The position numbers and the translations under genes were made by a program. Positions 11,010 to 23,459 of a stretch of DNA of 64,000 nt are shown here, piece by piece; within the stretch, counting starts at the first letter, position 1; each line of letters begins with the position of its first letter. Under the pieces are notes generated by a model. It did not search any database. It was not told the origin of the DNA and saw nothing but the letters and a program-made list of their open reading frames with translations. The DNA comes from Hydra vulgaris (taxonomy: Eukaryota > Cnidaria > Hydrozoa > Anthoathecata > Hydridae), in contig NC_088932.1 in NCBI RefSeq assembly GCF_038396675.1, positions 29,414,001-29,478,000 on the forward strand, written 5' to 3'.

Positions 11010-11285
11010 ATAAAAAAGTTCAGAAATTGTTTTTCTTCCGTCAAAAATGAAGCAAATTATCAACTTGTATGTATATCAAAAGAAGATGTTTTGCAAAAAA
11101 AATGTAGTGAGTTTAAGAACAAATAACCACAAATGCAAATTTACTCAGTTTTTATTTACTATTCTAAACTAAATTTGTTGTTATCAGCATATTTCAAATT
11201 TCATCTAAAAATACTTTGCGTTCACAAGTTATGACTATGTAAAGTTTCTAACCTCCTCGAAATGAGACTTTATATAGCCCCAACT
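11010..11285. repeat. Possible diverged copy of the 2.6-kb fold-back family
   Basis: The order of words ACTATTCTAAACTA, ATTTCATCTAAAAATAC, GCGTTCACAAGTTATGAC, ATGTAAAGTTT and CCTCCTC parallels 2810-2925, but identity is patchy. Treated as a likely relative only. Confidence 0.35.
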
Positions 11286-12124
11286 TTCGATTACTAAAAT
11301 GTATTAAAAAAAAAAAGAGACAACCCTGAACCTGCGGGAATTTTATAACTACATAGTTTAGGTTTAATGACAAGTAACATTTAGCTTAGTTAACATAGAT
11401 TTTAAAATAATATTTTTATAAATAATTAAACTTTAAAAACTTATTTTGAAAATAGTTTCTTGAACAAAGAAAATTAATTGACTCAATAAAAAATAAATAA
11501 CAAAAAAAAACTTTTTTTTTTTTTTAAATTAGTCCACTTTAAATTAGACAAGTTTTTTTTTTAAATTAGACTTTTTTTGATCTCACAATAACTTTCTAAC
11601 AATAAAGACGTAATCTCTCAGAGAGAGATTTACACAACGTGAGCACGACATAAATAGTAATAACTGTCTCAAACAGTTAGACGTCTCCACACATATTGTT
11701 TTTGTTATAAGCTGTGTATTTTGTGTGTGAATAACTTTTTTTTCATCTTTTGCATAACTTTTTCATGACTTATTCTCTTAGCGAGAACAGTACAGATGTC
11801 ATGCCCGTACCGTGAGGGGGTTTTCGGGTTCAACCAACCTCCCTTTTTAAATAAATTCGCTTTGTTTCATGCAAGTTTTATAATAAAAGTTGAGTAAAAA
11901 TTTTATTGACTATTCTAAACTGTCTTTTTTTCAAAAAACAACCACTCCCATCACTTAAAATTTTCACAGTACTGGCCTGCGATAGTCAATCAATTGGGAA
12001 ATATATCGTTAATTTAGCAACCTTTCTAAAGAAACTAGTTTTTGATTTTAGCGGAGAGAGTTCCAATGGTATTTTAAAAAGTCTTTGTAAATTGCACAAA
12101 ATTTTGAAGGTTTTGGTTTGATAC

Positions 12125-12208
12125 ACCTACAATTAAATTTGAAACACCCACAATTAAATTTGAAATACCCACAAGTAAATTTGAAACACCCACAAGTAAA
12201 TTTGAAAT
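12125..12208. repeat. 21-bp tandem repeat, four units
   Basis: ACCYACAAKTAAATTTGAAAY recurs at 12125, 12146, 12167 and 12188. Because 21 is divisible by three an open frame could run through it, but nothing continues outside. Confidence 0.85.
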
Positions 12209-12302
12209 AACACCATTACAAAAGTTTTAAAGTTTTATTTTAAAACATTTTTGTTTAGGTTTTTTTAAATGTCTGAATTTGAAATTACATGCATACACTT
12301 GT

Positions 12303-12552
<250 letters not shown>

Positions 12553-12559
12553 TCATATT

Positions 12560-13535
12560 TTATTTTTATTAGATTGTATTTAGTTATATATTTTGTTATC
12601 ATTCTTATCATATCTAAGATCGGAGATCGTACATGTTTTTTTACCTTTCGACTACTTTTTACATATATCGTGTATACCTATATCGTGTACCTCTATTATT
12701 ATTTTATAACTTAAAACCTCTCGACTACCATCCATTGCGTCTGTTCAGTTAGTCTTAATGGGTTTATACTTTATAAATATGTTTTTTAATATATTTTAAA
12801 ACTTTTTGTTTTGTTTATTTACTAAAACTTATTGTTTACATTTGGAAGGCATATCTCAGAAACTAAAAAAAGCTGATAGCTTAATGTATATTAAAAAATA
12901 TCAAAAACTTTCTCCAATTAATACAAAAGTATTTATGTGTATTTTATGTGTTATAGACATTATAAAGTATGTAATGAATGTAATATAAAAATTGTATGCA
13001 TAATAACTGTGGTAAAATCCCCGTGTTATAAAAAGTAATTAAGTTGGCAAAAAAGAGGATTAAAGATGATTAATCTGACTTTAAAATAGTAAATAATTAT
13101 TTAATAAAAAGAATTGAACTAAAACAAAGCAAATAAGGCGTTTTTTAATTATGCTAAACAATGCTAATTATTATATCAAGATTTAAAAACTAATATAAAA
13201 TGAATTATTTTATGTAACAAAAATATTTTTTACATTATAACAATTACATTACAAATTGCATTACTTTTTTTAAAACTAATTTAATTATTTTATTTCAATT
13301 TATATTTCATAACTAAACAATATATATTTCATAAATCTGAACAGTTTATATCATATATATGATCATTTATATTCATATATCTCATAATATTAATTGAAAC
13401 TATAGTTGCTTCTATACACATATGCATGTAGAAGTGATATTTGTACTTGATATAAAATTTTATCACATTGCAAAAAAGTAAACAACTTTTATTGAACATA
13501 GCTTATGACTATGCTAACTTTTTGATAGTCAAAAA
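12560..13535. other. AT-rich stretch without gene
   Basis: Nothing recognisable beyond short open frames typical of AT-rich sequence. Confidence 0.4.
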
Positions 13536-13540
13536 TTGTC

Positions 13541-13865
13541 AGTATCAATACATTTATGGGAAATCAGTATCAATACATTTATGGGAAGTCAGTATCAATA
13601 CATTTATGGGAAGTCAGTGTCAAATCATTTATGGGAAGTCAGTATCAATACATTTATGGGAAGTCAGTATCAATACATTTATGGGAAGTCAGTATCAATA
13701 CATTTATGGGAAGTCAGTATCAATACATTTATGGGAAGTCATTATCAATACATTTATGGGAAGTCAGTATCAATACATTTATGGGAAGTCATTATCAATA
13801 CATTTATGGAAAGTCAGTATCAATACATTTATGGGAAGTCAGTATCAATACATTTATGAGAAGTC
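13541..13865. repeat. 25-bp tandem array, 13 units
   Basis: AGTATCAATACATTTATGGG plus RARTC repeats every 25 bp. Units are almost identical; single variants are at units 4 (GTGTCAAATC), 9 and 11 (ATTATC) and 12-13. Since 25 is not a multiple of three and the unit has no stop in any forward frame, all three forward frames stay open and give the same YIYGKS/SIHLWE/NTFMGS cycle. I regard it as a satellite, not a protein. Confidence 0.95.
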
Positions 13866-13869
13866 AGGG

Positions 13870-15330
13870 CAATATGGCAAGCGATTTAAAAATCCTGAGT
13901 TTTTGAAAAACTGTTCGTCACGAAACAATAATATTTTGTCAGTATATTTGTTTTATCATAATGATTTATTGCCAACATGAGTTTTCAGTTTGCAAGTCGA
14001 AAAATTTATGATAAAAATTAAAGTTAAAAACTCATAAATGTGTTATCTAGTCACAAGATTGCGGCAAGATGGCTTGCATTGCATTTTCAAGTTTATAAAA
14101 TTTTAGAAACTTCCACCTGTTCTATCTGAAGCAAACTAAACACACCTGGCAAAAAATGTCCCAAAAAACCCATAATCAATAACCTTAACCGTATTATTAT
14201 TTTTTTTTTTTTTAGCGTTAAAAAAAACTTGTACCTATAAAATCACGTTAACAATATTTAAAAACCAATTGGTAAAATACAAGCTAAATATACAGTTTTA
14301 TTTCCACCCAACCCATCTTGCCCCATTCGCCTTCTTGCTCCGCTTTCTCAAATGTGTTATTATACTTTGCAATCTAATAAAATTTTATATCAAATTAAAT
14401 AAAAACATTTTTTATAAAAGTTGTTTATAAATAACTTAACTATAAAAATAGAATGATTTCATGTTTTAGTTTTAGGTAAATTGATTTCTTAAAGTTATTG
14501 TTATGATATTGTCTTCTTGGGAGTCCGGAGTCTAAATATTTTTATCTTTGTTTTCTGTTTATATTTCAAAGTTGGCAAGAGTCATTCATAAACATAATTA
14601 AACTAAATAAAATAAATAAAAGCCTGCAACCAGAAAATTTAATTTTGAAATAGTTATCTTATGTTTATTTTGAAAGCATTTCCAATATTATTAGCTCACG
14701 CTAATCTTTTGTAGGATCGATGGTGTTGTATTTCACTCTCAATAGAAGTCCTAAGAATTTCTCTATAAGACCTCTCTTTGATGATTTTTTTTTCAATTTT
14801 AATAACAATTTGTCTTTGCAAAATCAAATCTGTGTCGGAATACAAAAGATTTTAAATTTAAAGAATTTTAAAAATATTTATATCAAGTTCTTTATATATA
14901 CAAATAAAAACAAATAGTTTTTAATTAAAAAAAAAACACAATTTTTTTAATAAAAAAAAAACACAATTTTTTTGATTTTGTATTTTATATTTTATACATC
15001 GATAATCAATGTCTATTTAGTTATTTCCATTAAAATAGACATAGAACTTTAGTACTCCGCAAAAATAAAATATTCAAAAATGAATAAATTCTGATCATGA
15101 GTAGAGCTTGTTTCAATTTTTTCTAAAATCAAGGACCAATTATAACGATAGATGGTTGCAAGCAACATATCAACAGATGCTTGCAAGCAACAAATCAACA
15201 TATTTAAAATGGTTTGATTAACGTCAATTTATTACTCTTTGATAACAATTGCAAAAAAGTTTAGCGTGCCATACTCAGATGCGATACTCAATCTCAAAAA
15301 GTATCGTTCAATATCAAGAAATATCCATCA
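13870..15330. other. AT-rich stretch without gene
   Basis: No recognised feature. Short duplications such as AAAAAAAACACAATTTTTTT at 14925-14970 only. Confidence 0.4.
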
Positions 15331-15339
15331 ATACCATGA

Positions 15340-15625
15340 ACTCACTCGCGAAGAGATAAAAATGACGTCTTAGTAAATAAAAATGACGCCTTAATATTTT
15401 GTGAAATTTCTTTTAATACCGAGAACTCACGCGCTAAAGTGATAAAAACGACGCCTAAGGATTAATATACTTGGTTAAATATCCTTCAATAGTGAAAACT
15501 CACGCGGGATATAAAAAGATATCAAAAGATAAATATGATGCCTAAAGATTAAAGTACATAGTGAAATATTTTTCAAAACCGATAACTCACACGCGGAAGT
15601 AATAAAAACGACGCCTATGGATTAA
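15340..15625. repeat. Degenerate tandem repeat, about 75-90-bp unit, four copies
   Basis: Each unit carries AACTCACNCGCG, then GATAAAAACGACGCCT(T/A)A and a GATTAATRTA-type stretch. Starts are near 15340, 15420, 15490 and 15585. CG dinucleotides in otherwise AT-rich sequence make the units easy to see. It may be subterminal sequence of a transposon, which I cannot identify. Confidence 0.6.
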
Positions 15626-15999
15626 TGTTGTAAAATGTTTAATATTTTAATAAAAATCTTTGATTATTTTATTTTATATCATTTTTTTTTTTTTTTCACC
15701 TTTCATCAAATTTGTTCAAGTCAAATCATTGACCTCATTAGGCTTAAAAATAATATTTTTTATATTCAAATAAACATAAATAAGATATATTTCCTGTTTT
15801 TGAAAAATCTTTTAGATAATTTTTATTTAAAAAATTGGAGTTTTTATATATTGTTTTAATTTTCTTTATATCCAATCTTTATATCCAATTTACAGATAAT
15901 TTTAATTATTCTAGCTTACCAAAGTCAATAAAAAATTTGTAAAATTAAAAAAATACTTTTTATTTTTCATTTTTTTCATTCATTCTTCATTTATTAATA

Positions 16000-16112
16000 G
16001 TTAAAGAAGTTTAATGAATAGTGAAATTAAATTAAAGAAGTTTAATGAATAGTGAAATTAAATTAAAGAAGTTCAATGAATAGTGAAATTAAATTATAGA
16101 AGTTTAATGAAT
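16000..16112. repeat. 31-bp tandem repeat, about 3.5 units
   Basis: AAAGAAGTTTAATGAATAGT plus GAAATTAAATT repeats at 31-bp spacing with few changes. Confidence 0.85.
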
Positions 16113-16789
16113 AGTGTCAAAATCTTGAAAAACACCAAAACTGTACTTTTTTTTTAAGATATGGTGCTCCAAGAAGACCTATCGGATTTACGGGTTATAA
16201 GAAGACCTATCGGTTAGTAAGGGTTAAAAAAGTCTTCTAAAATCAAACAGAAGTTTGATTTTGGAAAAACAACTGCAAAGGAAAAATTTACAAAAATTAT
16301 AAACATTTATTTCAGAAAACTCGTAAAAACTTATTCGTTAAAAAAATTATTACTCGGAATTACTTAACAAATTCAAAAATAACACTAAGCGCATTTGGAA
16401 AATAACAAAGGAGTTACAGGAAAACAAGAGCCATGCTTTAGTCTTCTGCCACAAATGATTACAATTGATGACTAGTATATTTAAACCAAAGTATAGGCAC
16501 TAGTATATTTAACAAAATAAGACACCAGTATGTTTAAACCAAACGCATATCACATGAATTTAATAAATTTTTTTGAAATAGGTCCTAAACTGTTAAATAA
16601 GATCCCTATTATCAAAACATTATTTGGTGACTTCTTATTACCCTTTGATAAGTGCATATGTTCTGATAAGCTATCTTCTGGTTTATCAATTTAAAAATTA
16701 AAAAAAAGCGTTAAAATCTTTTTAAAAAAATAAGTCATGTGAACCATACAAAATTAAAGGAAAAGTGATTATAAATTGCTTCGAGCAAC

Positions 16790-17400
16790 TAAAATGTTCT
16801 TTTCAAAGTTTTCAGTGCTTCAATTAAGCAAGGAATTTTTCCAGAACAATTAAAAATTGCAAAAGTTACACCTATTTTTAAAGAGAGTAACCAATCCCAA
16901 AATTTGGGCCAAATAACTAATTATCGCCCCATCTCTCTGTCTCTCTATATTCTCAAAAATCCTTGAAAGAATTATCACAGAATATATTGACCTTGACAAA
17001 AATACCTTAATAAAAATAACTTACTCTATGTTAATCAATTCGGTTTTAAAAAGAACAGCTCTACAGAGCATGCAATTATCCAATTTATTAAATGAAATTT
17101 CAAAATTTTTTGAATTATCAAAATATACCTTAGGTATATTTATCGACCTATCGAAGGCCTTCGATACGGTTGACCATCACATCCTGCTCGAAAAACTAAA
17201 ATACTATGTAATAAATAACCAAGTCTTGAGGCGGTTTAGAAGTTAATTTACAAACCGAAAACCATTTGTTGTTGGTAATGATGACTATCACAGCAATTAT
17301 TTAAAACTTGTGAAGTTCCGCAAGATTTAATTCACAGACCCCTCCTTTTTTTAACTTTTTTTACCCTCAAACTTGCCTCAAAATCTTTATTGATGAAATT
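16790..17400 (+). pseudogene. LINE reverse transcriptase remnant
   Basis: Pieces in shifting frames: IKQGIFPEQLKIAKVTPIFK, TNYRPISL, then, from 17028, LNEISKFFELSKYTLGIFID followed by LSKAFDTVDHHILLEKLKYY. The last block is the classic palm motif (catalytic Asp in IFIDLSKAFDTVDH) of CR1/L2/Jockey-type reverse transcriptases. The YADD part is missing; the trace ends near 17400. Stops and shifts mark it as dead. Confidence 0.85.
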
Positions 17401-17484
17401 GAAATGAAAGGAGACTCCGTCAATAAATTCTTTATCTCGATACTTGGAATCAGCATTTGTATGTACTAAAGCGAAAATATGTCC

Positions 17485-17554
17485 AGAGCTCGTTTCGAAC
17501 CTGGATATCCTGCTTGTAAATCAAGCGCTCTAACCACTGCGCCACGGCTACACT
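17485..17554 (-). repeat. tRNA-like sequence, probably a SINE head
   Basis: On the minus strand it has an A-box-like TGGCGCAGTGGTTAGAGCGC and a B-box-like GGTTCGAAACG separated by a weak anticodon arm. The 3' acceptor strand does not pair with the 5' end and there is no final TCC, so it is not a functional tRNA. The sequence after it (17400-17484) may be the SINE body. Confidence 0.55.
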
Positions 17555-17833
17555 ACATTACATATAAATACTTCAACTTTTAATTTATTTGGGCTACTGA
17601 GATATATTATTTGTTTTGTTATTAGTTATCTGGATATAAATACCGTAAACTTCAAAACTAACCTAACCTTTTGTTTTAGATCATGCCACGCACATAAGTG
17701 AAAAAATAAACCTGTTAAATATGGTAGCAGTGATCTACAAAGGGCTAAAGAAATACAATAAAGGCAAAAAAATACAATATTCCGTATGAAACTTTGAGAT
17801 GATGGTGTGTGAATCCTCCAATCAAGACGGTGT

Positions 17834-19205
17834 GTGAATCCTCCAATCAAGATGGTGTGTGAATCCTTCCATCAAGACGTTAACAGAGGAACAGTATTAA
17901 CAAGAGAAGAAAAGGAATACGTAGTAGATGCCCTAATTTTTAGAGCAAATTGTAGAAATCCACACGACAAAAAATTTGCAATAGTTATGAACAGTCACAG
18001 TTATGCACCCGGTTGTGACTTCGTTATAAATTTTGAAAGAAGATGGAAAAAAGAACTTGCAAGGCGAAAGCTTGAATTACTGATTAAAGCAAAAGCCAAA
18101 AGGCTTTCTAGATATGTGGTGGATAAATTTTTTTAAATTTATTAAAACGTTTTGGATGAAAACAATTTTAATGACCACCCAGAAAGAATATTTAGTTTAG
18201 ACGAAACTGGCCTAAGAGTAAAGTATCTGTTCCTAAAAGTGCCAGAATAACGAATTCACATTCAGGAAGTGCATGGAGACTCCAATACAGTGTTCTTTTT
18301 GTAGCAAGTGCTGACGGTGAACGCCACCCACCTTATTTATAAAGAAAAAGCAGAGTTATAATCTACTTGGGTAAAAGAAGGACCGCCAGGTATACTGTGT
18401 GGAGTTACAGAATCTGCTTGGATGCAGGATTATACTTTTGTAAAATGGTTATATGCATTTTTCAAGAAAATAAAACAACTTGAAAAGCCAGTTTTAGTAT
18501 TGCTTGATGGACATGGAAGTCACTTGAATTATAACGTAACACGTACTACAAGGGATTCTGGCATTATACTAATATGTTTACGGCCTCATATGTCGAATGC
18601 TCTTCAACTATTAAACGTTGGTGTATGTGCTCCTATGAAAAATGACTGGAAAAATATATTGAAGACATGGTACCGTGAGTCACGTCTAAAAATTTAAATA
18701 AAGCTATTTTTCAAGTCTTTTAAGGAAACTTGTAGAAATTTCATTCAAATCTAATCACATAATAGGCGGGTTTAAAGGATTTGGTATTTATCCAGTGAAC
18801 CCAACCAATACTGGAAAGCAAAAAATTGTTTCAATCCAACCCAACATTTCCACCCAAACAGATCCTGAACTTGGAATTTCTTAAGCTCAGGAAACTAATT
18901 AATCGAATAATATCGGAAACGTCGTGAAACCCTCTTTTTCAATTCAGATTATTTAAATTCACCAGCAATTCAGATTGTTTAAACTAACCAGGCCCATCAA
19001 CTAGGATATCACCAATGAGAAAGTTGAGGGATGCAATTATAACCACACTATCACCTGATCAACCTGAAGATGTGCGTACAGCTTTGAAAAATTCTAAGAC
19101 AAAGAGACAAAGGGTATTCTTGCAACTGATAAAGTACTAGAAAGGTTGAAAGAAAAGAAGGTAAAAAGAGAAAATGAAAAAAAGAAGCACAAAACTAATA
19201 GGTAA
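17834..19205 (+). pseudogene. pogo/Tigger/jerky-type transposase remnant
   Basis: This DDE transposase family cuts and pastes DNA at TA sites. Order of recognisable parts: a CENP-B-like helix-turn-helix (FERRWKKELARRKLELL near 18030), PERIFSLDETGL near 18180 with the first catalytic Asp region, and the block 18422-18697 with VLVLLDGHGSHLN (second Asp) and ICLRPHMSNALQLLNVGVCA, the pattern LPPHTTHxLQPLDVGVF of the family. The C-terminal tail with SPDQPEDVRTALKNSKTKRQ follows at 19055. Several stops and shifts. A 21-bp tandem duplication (GGTGTGTGAATCCTCCAATCA) precedes the start at 17810-17870. Confidence 0.8.
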
Positions 19206-19254
19206 ATACTATAAAACAAAAAGTACCTACAGCTTTAGATCTTAACATTAAATA

Positions 19255-19985
19255 GGAGAAAGTTTTGACAAAGAAAAGATCTTACAATCAAAACGTAAAG
19301 GAAAATGCGGAAGAAAGCGGATACCTTTGCAACAAGATAATCGAGCTTTGGCTAGACTCTCTAAACCTTTAGGTGTTCAGATGAGTAGCAGGACTGTGCA
19401 AAGAAGATAATTTGAAGCTGGTTTGAGGGCATGGAGGACTGGAAAATGGTGAGTTGTCAAAATGTTTGATTACTTCCATACTGTCCAAAAAATAATACTT
19501 TAATTGATTAGCGATAAACAAATTAAATTTAATTCAGATTACTAGAATAAGATTAATTGTAATAACTGTAAGCCTACTTACAGTCTGTGTAATCTACTGT
19601 ATATGTGTGTGTTTAAGGTATGTTTTTCTGAATCAACACTGGAAATATTGGACAACAATTGCCGCTATGTAAGCAGAATACCAGGAGAAGAATTTCTTCC
19701 ACAGTGTCTGGTGCAGAAGGTCAAACATCCGAATGAAGTCATGGTTCGGAACGTGGATTTTTCAAAGGACCTGGATGTCTATACATTGTAGATGAAAGAA
19801 AGTTATAAGAACTTGTCTGATTCCTCAACTGGAGGACTGGTTTCCTGATGGGAACTTCATTTACATGCAAGGTGGGGCACCCTGCCATTCAGCAAACATT
19901 ATCAAGGATTACTTTGTTGACATCGGTACGGAGGTGATGCCCTGGCCAGAAATGAACCCAATTGAAGAGATATGGCACAATCTGA
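19255..19985 (+). pseudogene. Tc1-type transposase remnant
   Basis: Parts in order: KCGRKRIPLQQDNRALARL and SSRTVQRR (second helix-turn-helix), EAGLRAWRTGKW, then after a 170-bp gap CFSESTLEILDN (usual FSDES catalytic region), GEEFLPQCLVQKVKHPNEVM, a frame shift to FKGPGCLYIVDE, QGGAPCHSANIIKDYF (usual QQDNAPCHTA; the catalytic Asp region is damaged) and PEMNPIEEIWHNLK (usual DLNPIENLW). It is a dead copy. The gap begins with GTGAGT at 19449 and ends with TTTAAG before 19618; see findings. Confidence 0.85.
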
Positions 19986-20224
19986 AAGACACAAAGCAAA
20001 AAAAATATCCATTATATTTTTAAAAAACATAATTCGCATGAAAAAAACTGTTATATTGTTGCATGAAAAAAACTATTATATTGAAAAATACTGTTATATT
20101 TTTTTCATACAAATTATACATTGAACATAATGGGTAATTACCGTTATGTTCCATATATAATTCGTATTAAAAAATATAACGGTATTTCCCGTTGTTTTTT
20201 TCATACAAATTATACAATGAAAAT

Positions 20225-20830
20225 AACGGTAATTAAGTCATTTTCTCATTCCGTCAACTCCGTTACTGAAATTTTGTCCTACAGCTATAAAAACGCAATT
20301 CTTTTACAAGTAACGTAAAAAACAGCACCGTGGGTGGTAATCTTATCGTTAATATAAACTAGCATTTTATCGGATATTTCCAACTAAAATTTAAAATTTT
20401 GTGAGCACAATTGTTAATCAAAAATGTCCACTCCGTAGATGTCCTGCATCTAGGACTATATTGTTATACTCAATAATTTTTTTTTCTTTTGTATTAAGGC
20501 TAATCAGGGACATAATTTGGTGCTTTAGACATGCTAATATATGATATTTTAATACATGTATTAATTTACACCTTATCCTGTTGTAGCTCTTGTCAAAAAC
20601 TTGCTGTCCCCACATTTTTTGTCTACTCCGTTATTACATTCTAAAATAGTCACAGGTTTGTAGTGTTTACTTATTTACTAAATAAAATAATGAAAAAAAG
20701 TCCAGTTCTATGGAATTTATTAACATTTAAAGTTATATCGTGCTGCAAGCATTATTTATATAAAAATGAAAGCCTAATCGCCTTATTTTAAAAATGATAT
20801 TCTTATTCGAAATCTACTCCGTAACGCTTT
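20225..20830. repeat. Cluster of ACTCCGTTA motifs (transposon-end-like)
   Basis: The word occurs at 20256-20265 (AACTCCGTTA), 20429-20437 (CACTCCGTA), 20621-20634 (GTCTACTCCGTTAT) and 20813-20824 (TCTACTCCGTAAC), always on the same strand. The same word bounds the transposon at 29.4-32.3 kb. It may be the end of a related element. Just left, 20125-20235 carries repeated ATAACGGTA/GTAATTACCGTTA words. Confidence 0.5.
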
Positions 20831-20839
20831 TTTTCCGTA

Positions 20840-22630
20840 AAATTACAAATTTTTATATGGCGTGTTTTAGTACTCTTTAAATCTTTTGGACAATATTGCA
20901 ATAAAAGATTTTAAAGATGTTTTCCAATGAGTAATAATGAGATACTAGCAGTAAGCAACCCGTAATACGGGTTAGTAATAAATAAATAACAATTTGACTT
21001 GATATATTATCTGAAAAATATAAAATACAAATTCATCTATTTGGGCTGCCATTGTCATGGCTTTTTCGCTGAAGAAAAAGTTTTTATTAGTTTAGCATTG
21101 TGCTCTTCTCCGTAAAAATTTGGACAATAGCAGCCTTAATTGGTCAGCAGCTTTTATTGGTCTTGGCATTTAGTAAAGATCGCGTAACTTTAAATATTAG
21201 GTTGTTTTTAATAACAACAAGCACCAGTGAAGGAAAGTCAAGTACAACTTACCAATACCAAAAGAAAAAAAAAGATCATCTCAAACTACAAAAGCATTAT
21301 TATACAGATTTATTATTGTATTTTAGAATAAGTAAGTTTATTAATAACGGGGAGCATTATTTTTTTTATTTATTATTGTGTTCATGAATTAGCGACTCGT
21401 AGAACATTTCTTAAACATGGTCAAAATCAATTATGGTAACAAAAAAATACATTAGAGCTTAGTAGTAACAGAGTGTTCCAATAGTGATCTCCTTTATTAA
21501 TAAACTTTCGTTAAACAGGGAAGATAGACTGTGTTTCAAAGACACTGTGTTAAAAAAAATTTACAATTAGTTATTATATTAATAAATTAGTTATTGTTTT
21601 TAATGGCATCAGCAAAAAATATATATTAGCACAAAATAGCTTTAGCACAATTAACCATTAAAAAAAGGCTTTTTAATGTTATCACGAAACAAAATTATTT
21701 TTACCTCGATAGTTTAGAATTTCTTCTTAACTGTGAATAATGATTAACACAGTAAATTTCATATCATATGAATTTACTAAATTAAAATCATGTTTCAACA
21801 GTAAGTAAACTAATAAAGCAATGACAACTAAAAAAAAAAAAAATACAATTATGTTTGAACTTCAAAAAATATATTTTATTTTAGGATAATCATAATCAGT
21901 TATTTGAAAATATAATAAAATTTGATGCGTAAAAAAATGTGGCGACTAATATTAGAACTAAAATATATATAACAAATCTGATAGTCTAATTTTTTACAGT
22001 TATAAAAAAAGTTATTAAAATAATCTTTACCTTATCAGTCGTGATATCGTAGAATATCTGAAAGTAATGAGAAACAAAGTTGAGTATAATAAAAAGTAGA
22101 TATACGTAAGGTTGAATTTTAATTAAAATATAAATTATAGCACTTATCTGATGGGTCCAAGAAATTATAATTGGTAACTTTAAAAAAAAAAAAAAAAAAG
22201 AAAGGAAATGCAGCTTAACAAATTCTAGTATTTCTATTTTGATACTGATTATAGTAAGACTTATACTTAGTCTTAAGTAAAGTGTTTTAAGTAAAAAATA
22301 ATTAACAGAAATTAAGACCACCCAGCACTATATAGTGCCAAGTAATACCACAACTTAGTAAGATCTCTTGACTGGCAAGGATAACAATCTTGCTTTACGC
22401 ACTGCTAAGTAACACGACTTTTTAAACTTTAAAATAAATAAAAAAACAGAATATAAACATAATTATATTTTATAAATGATTAAAATTAACTCTATATTAA
22501 ACATACCTATCATAAACTATTAATTAAAATTTGAAAATAAATTTGTATACTTTTTTTCTTCCAACAAACCATTATAGCGGTTGCAGGCAAAACTAATAAA
22601 AAGATTTGATTTACCAGTTCTTTTTATTAA
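20840..22630. other. AT-rich stretch without recognised gene
   Basis: Open frames at 21100-21387 and 21986-22321 have no recognisable motif and biased composition. A 45-bp stretch near 22350-22400 (TTGACTGGCAAGGATAACAA) resembles 26130-26160 (TTGACTGGTAAGGTTAACGA), suggesting a shared repeat. Confidence 0.4.
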
Positions 22631-22649
22631 TTTAACTTTTTAATTGTGG

Positions 22650-23450
22650 CCATAGCAATTTGATAGAATGTTTTTAAGACTTCCTAAGTAAATAGAAAAC
22701 TATAAAGCACCCTGGTCTAACATGATTGTTACCGAGGTTGCCTACATCTTTATGTAAGGCATCATATTGCATGCTTCTCAGCTTGCTTTGGTTATTTCTA
22801 TGAAAGCAAAACATTGCTCTTCAATTTTAACAAATGCATCCGCAGCATATTGCTGAAATAGTTTCTTGCCATGATTTAACATGATTTCTAACCAATGTTG
22901 CATGTTCAGGGTTGCGAACCAATTCTGCTATTTCTTGGAAAAAAGTGAATAGGATCTAAGTTAGCTGACATAATATAACTTCTAAATGACCTTTTGGGTA
23001 AATAACTTCCCTGGAAGCAGGTGGAACACCATCTTCTCCAACCAATACAACTGCAACTTCACTAACTATAGTTTGCAAATAAAACATTAAATTATGTAAG
23101 CAAAGTTGATTGCGATGTTATTGCTTTCTATAATTTACTGCTGCAAGTGGGTCAGAGATAATCAGTTGATAATGTTGGGGAAATATCTCGATCTGGCCTA
23201 AGATTACCTACACAATGAAAATCTTGACCACATATTTTAAATAATATATATAACTTCCTGTAAGTATTTGTAAGTCTTGCAAAGATTGCAGAAATAGTGA
23301 AAATGGAAGCAAAACTACCTTTCTATTATAGCAACATAAAAATTGTGTTTCATCAAGAAATTTTTTAGCACAGCAATGTTGACATATCTGGTTCACTTCA
23401 CCTAAATAATTATTGTCTAGAATAGTATCACTTCCTGTTATACAATACAT
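22650..23450 (-). pseudogene. Helitron N-terminal (Helitron-like_N) fragment
   Basis: Read on the minus strand: CQHCCAKKFLDETQFLCCYN then RKVVLLPFSLFLQSLQDL (23290-23450) matches the CxxC...CC-GKVxLP start of Helitron Rep/helicase proteins. Further on, SEVAVVLVGEDGVPPASREV (about 23040) is the typical xEVAVxxxG block, and KLFQQYAADAFVKIEEQC (about 22850) is the xLFQQYxVDxxxKIE block. A trace of the following GSPRxMxxxYxDAMAI region is near 22670. There are many stops. The HUH tyrosines and helicase are absent, so it is a dead fragment. Confidence 0.7.
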
Positions 23451-23459
23451 TTTTTTTTT

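Noticed and set aside
13468..13980. Repeat protein of 170 residues
   Set aside because: The frame exists only because the 25-bp tandem unit lacks stops in all three forward frames; no start context or conserved ends.
17485..17554. tRNA gene with TAC-like anticodon
   Set aside because: B-box and acceptor stem are degraded; anticodon stem has a mismatch.
21986..22321. 111-residue minus-strand frame
   Set aside because: Ile/Leu/Phe-rich chance frame in AT-rich DNA, no motif, no neighbouring exon signals.
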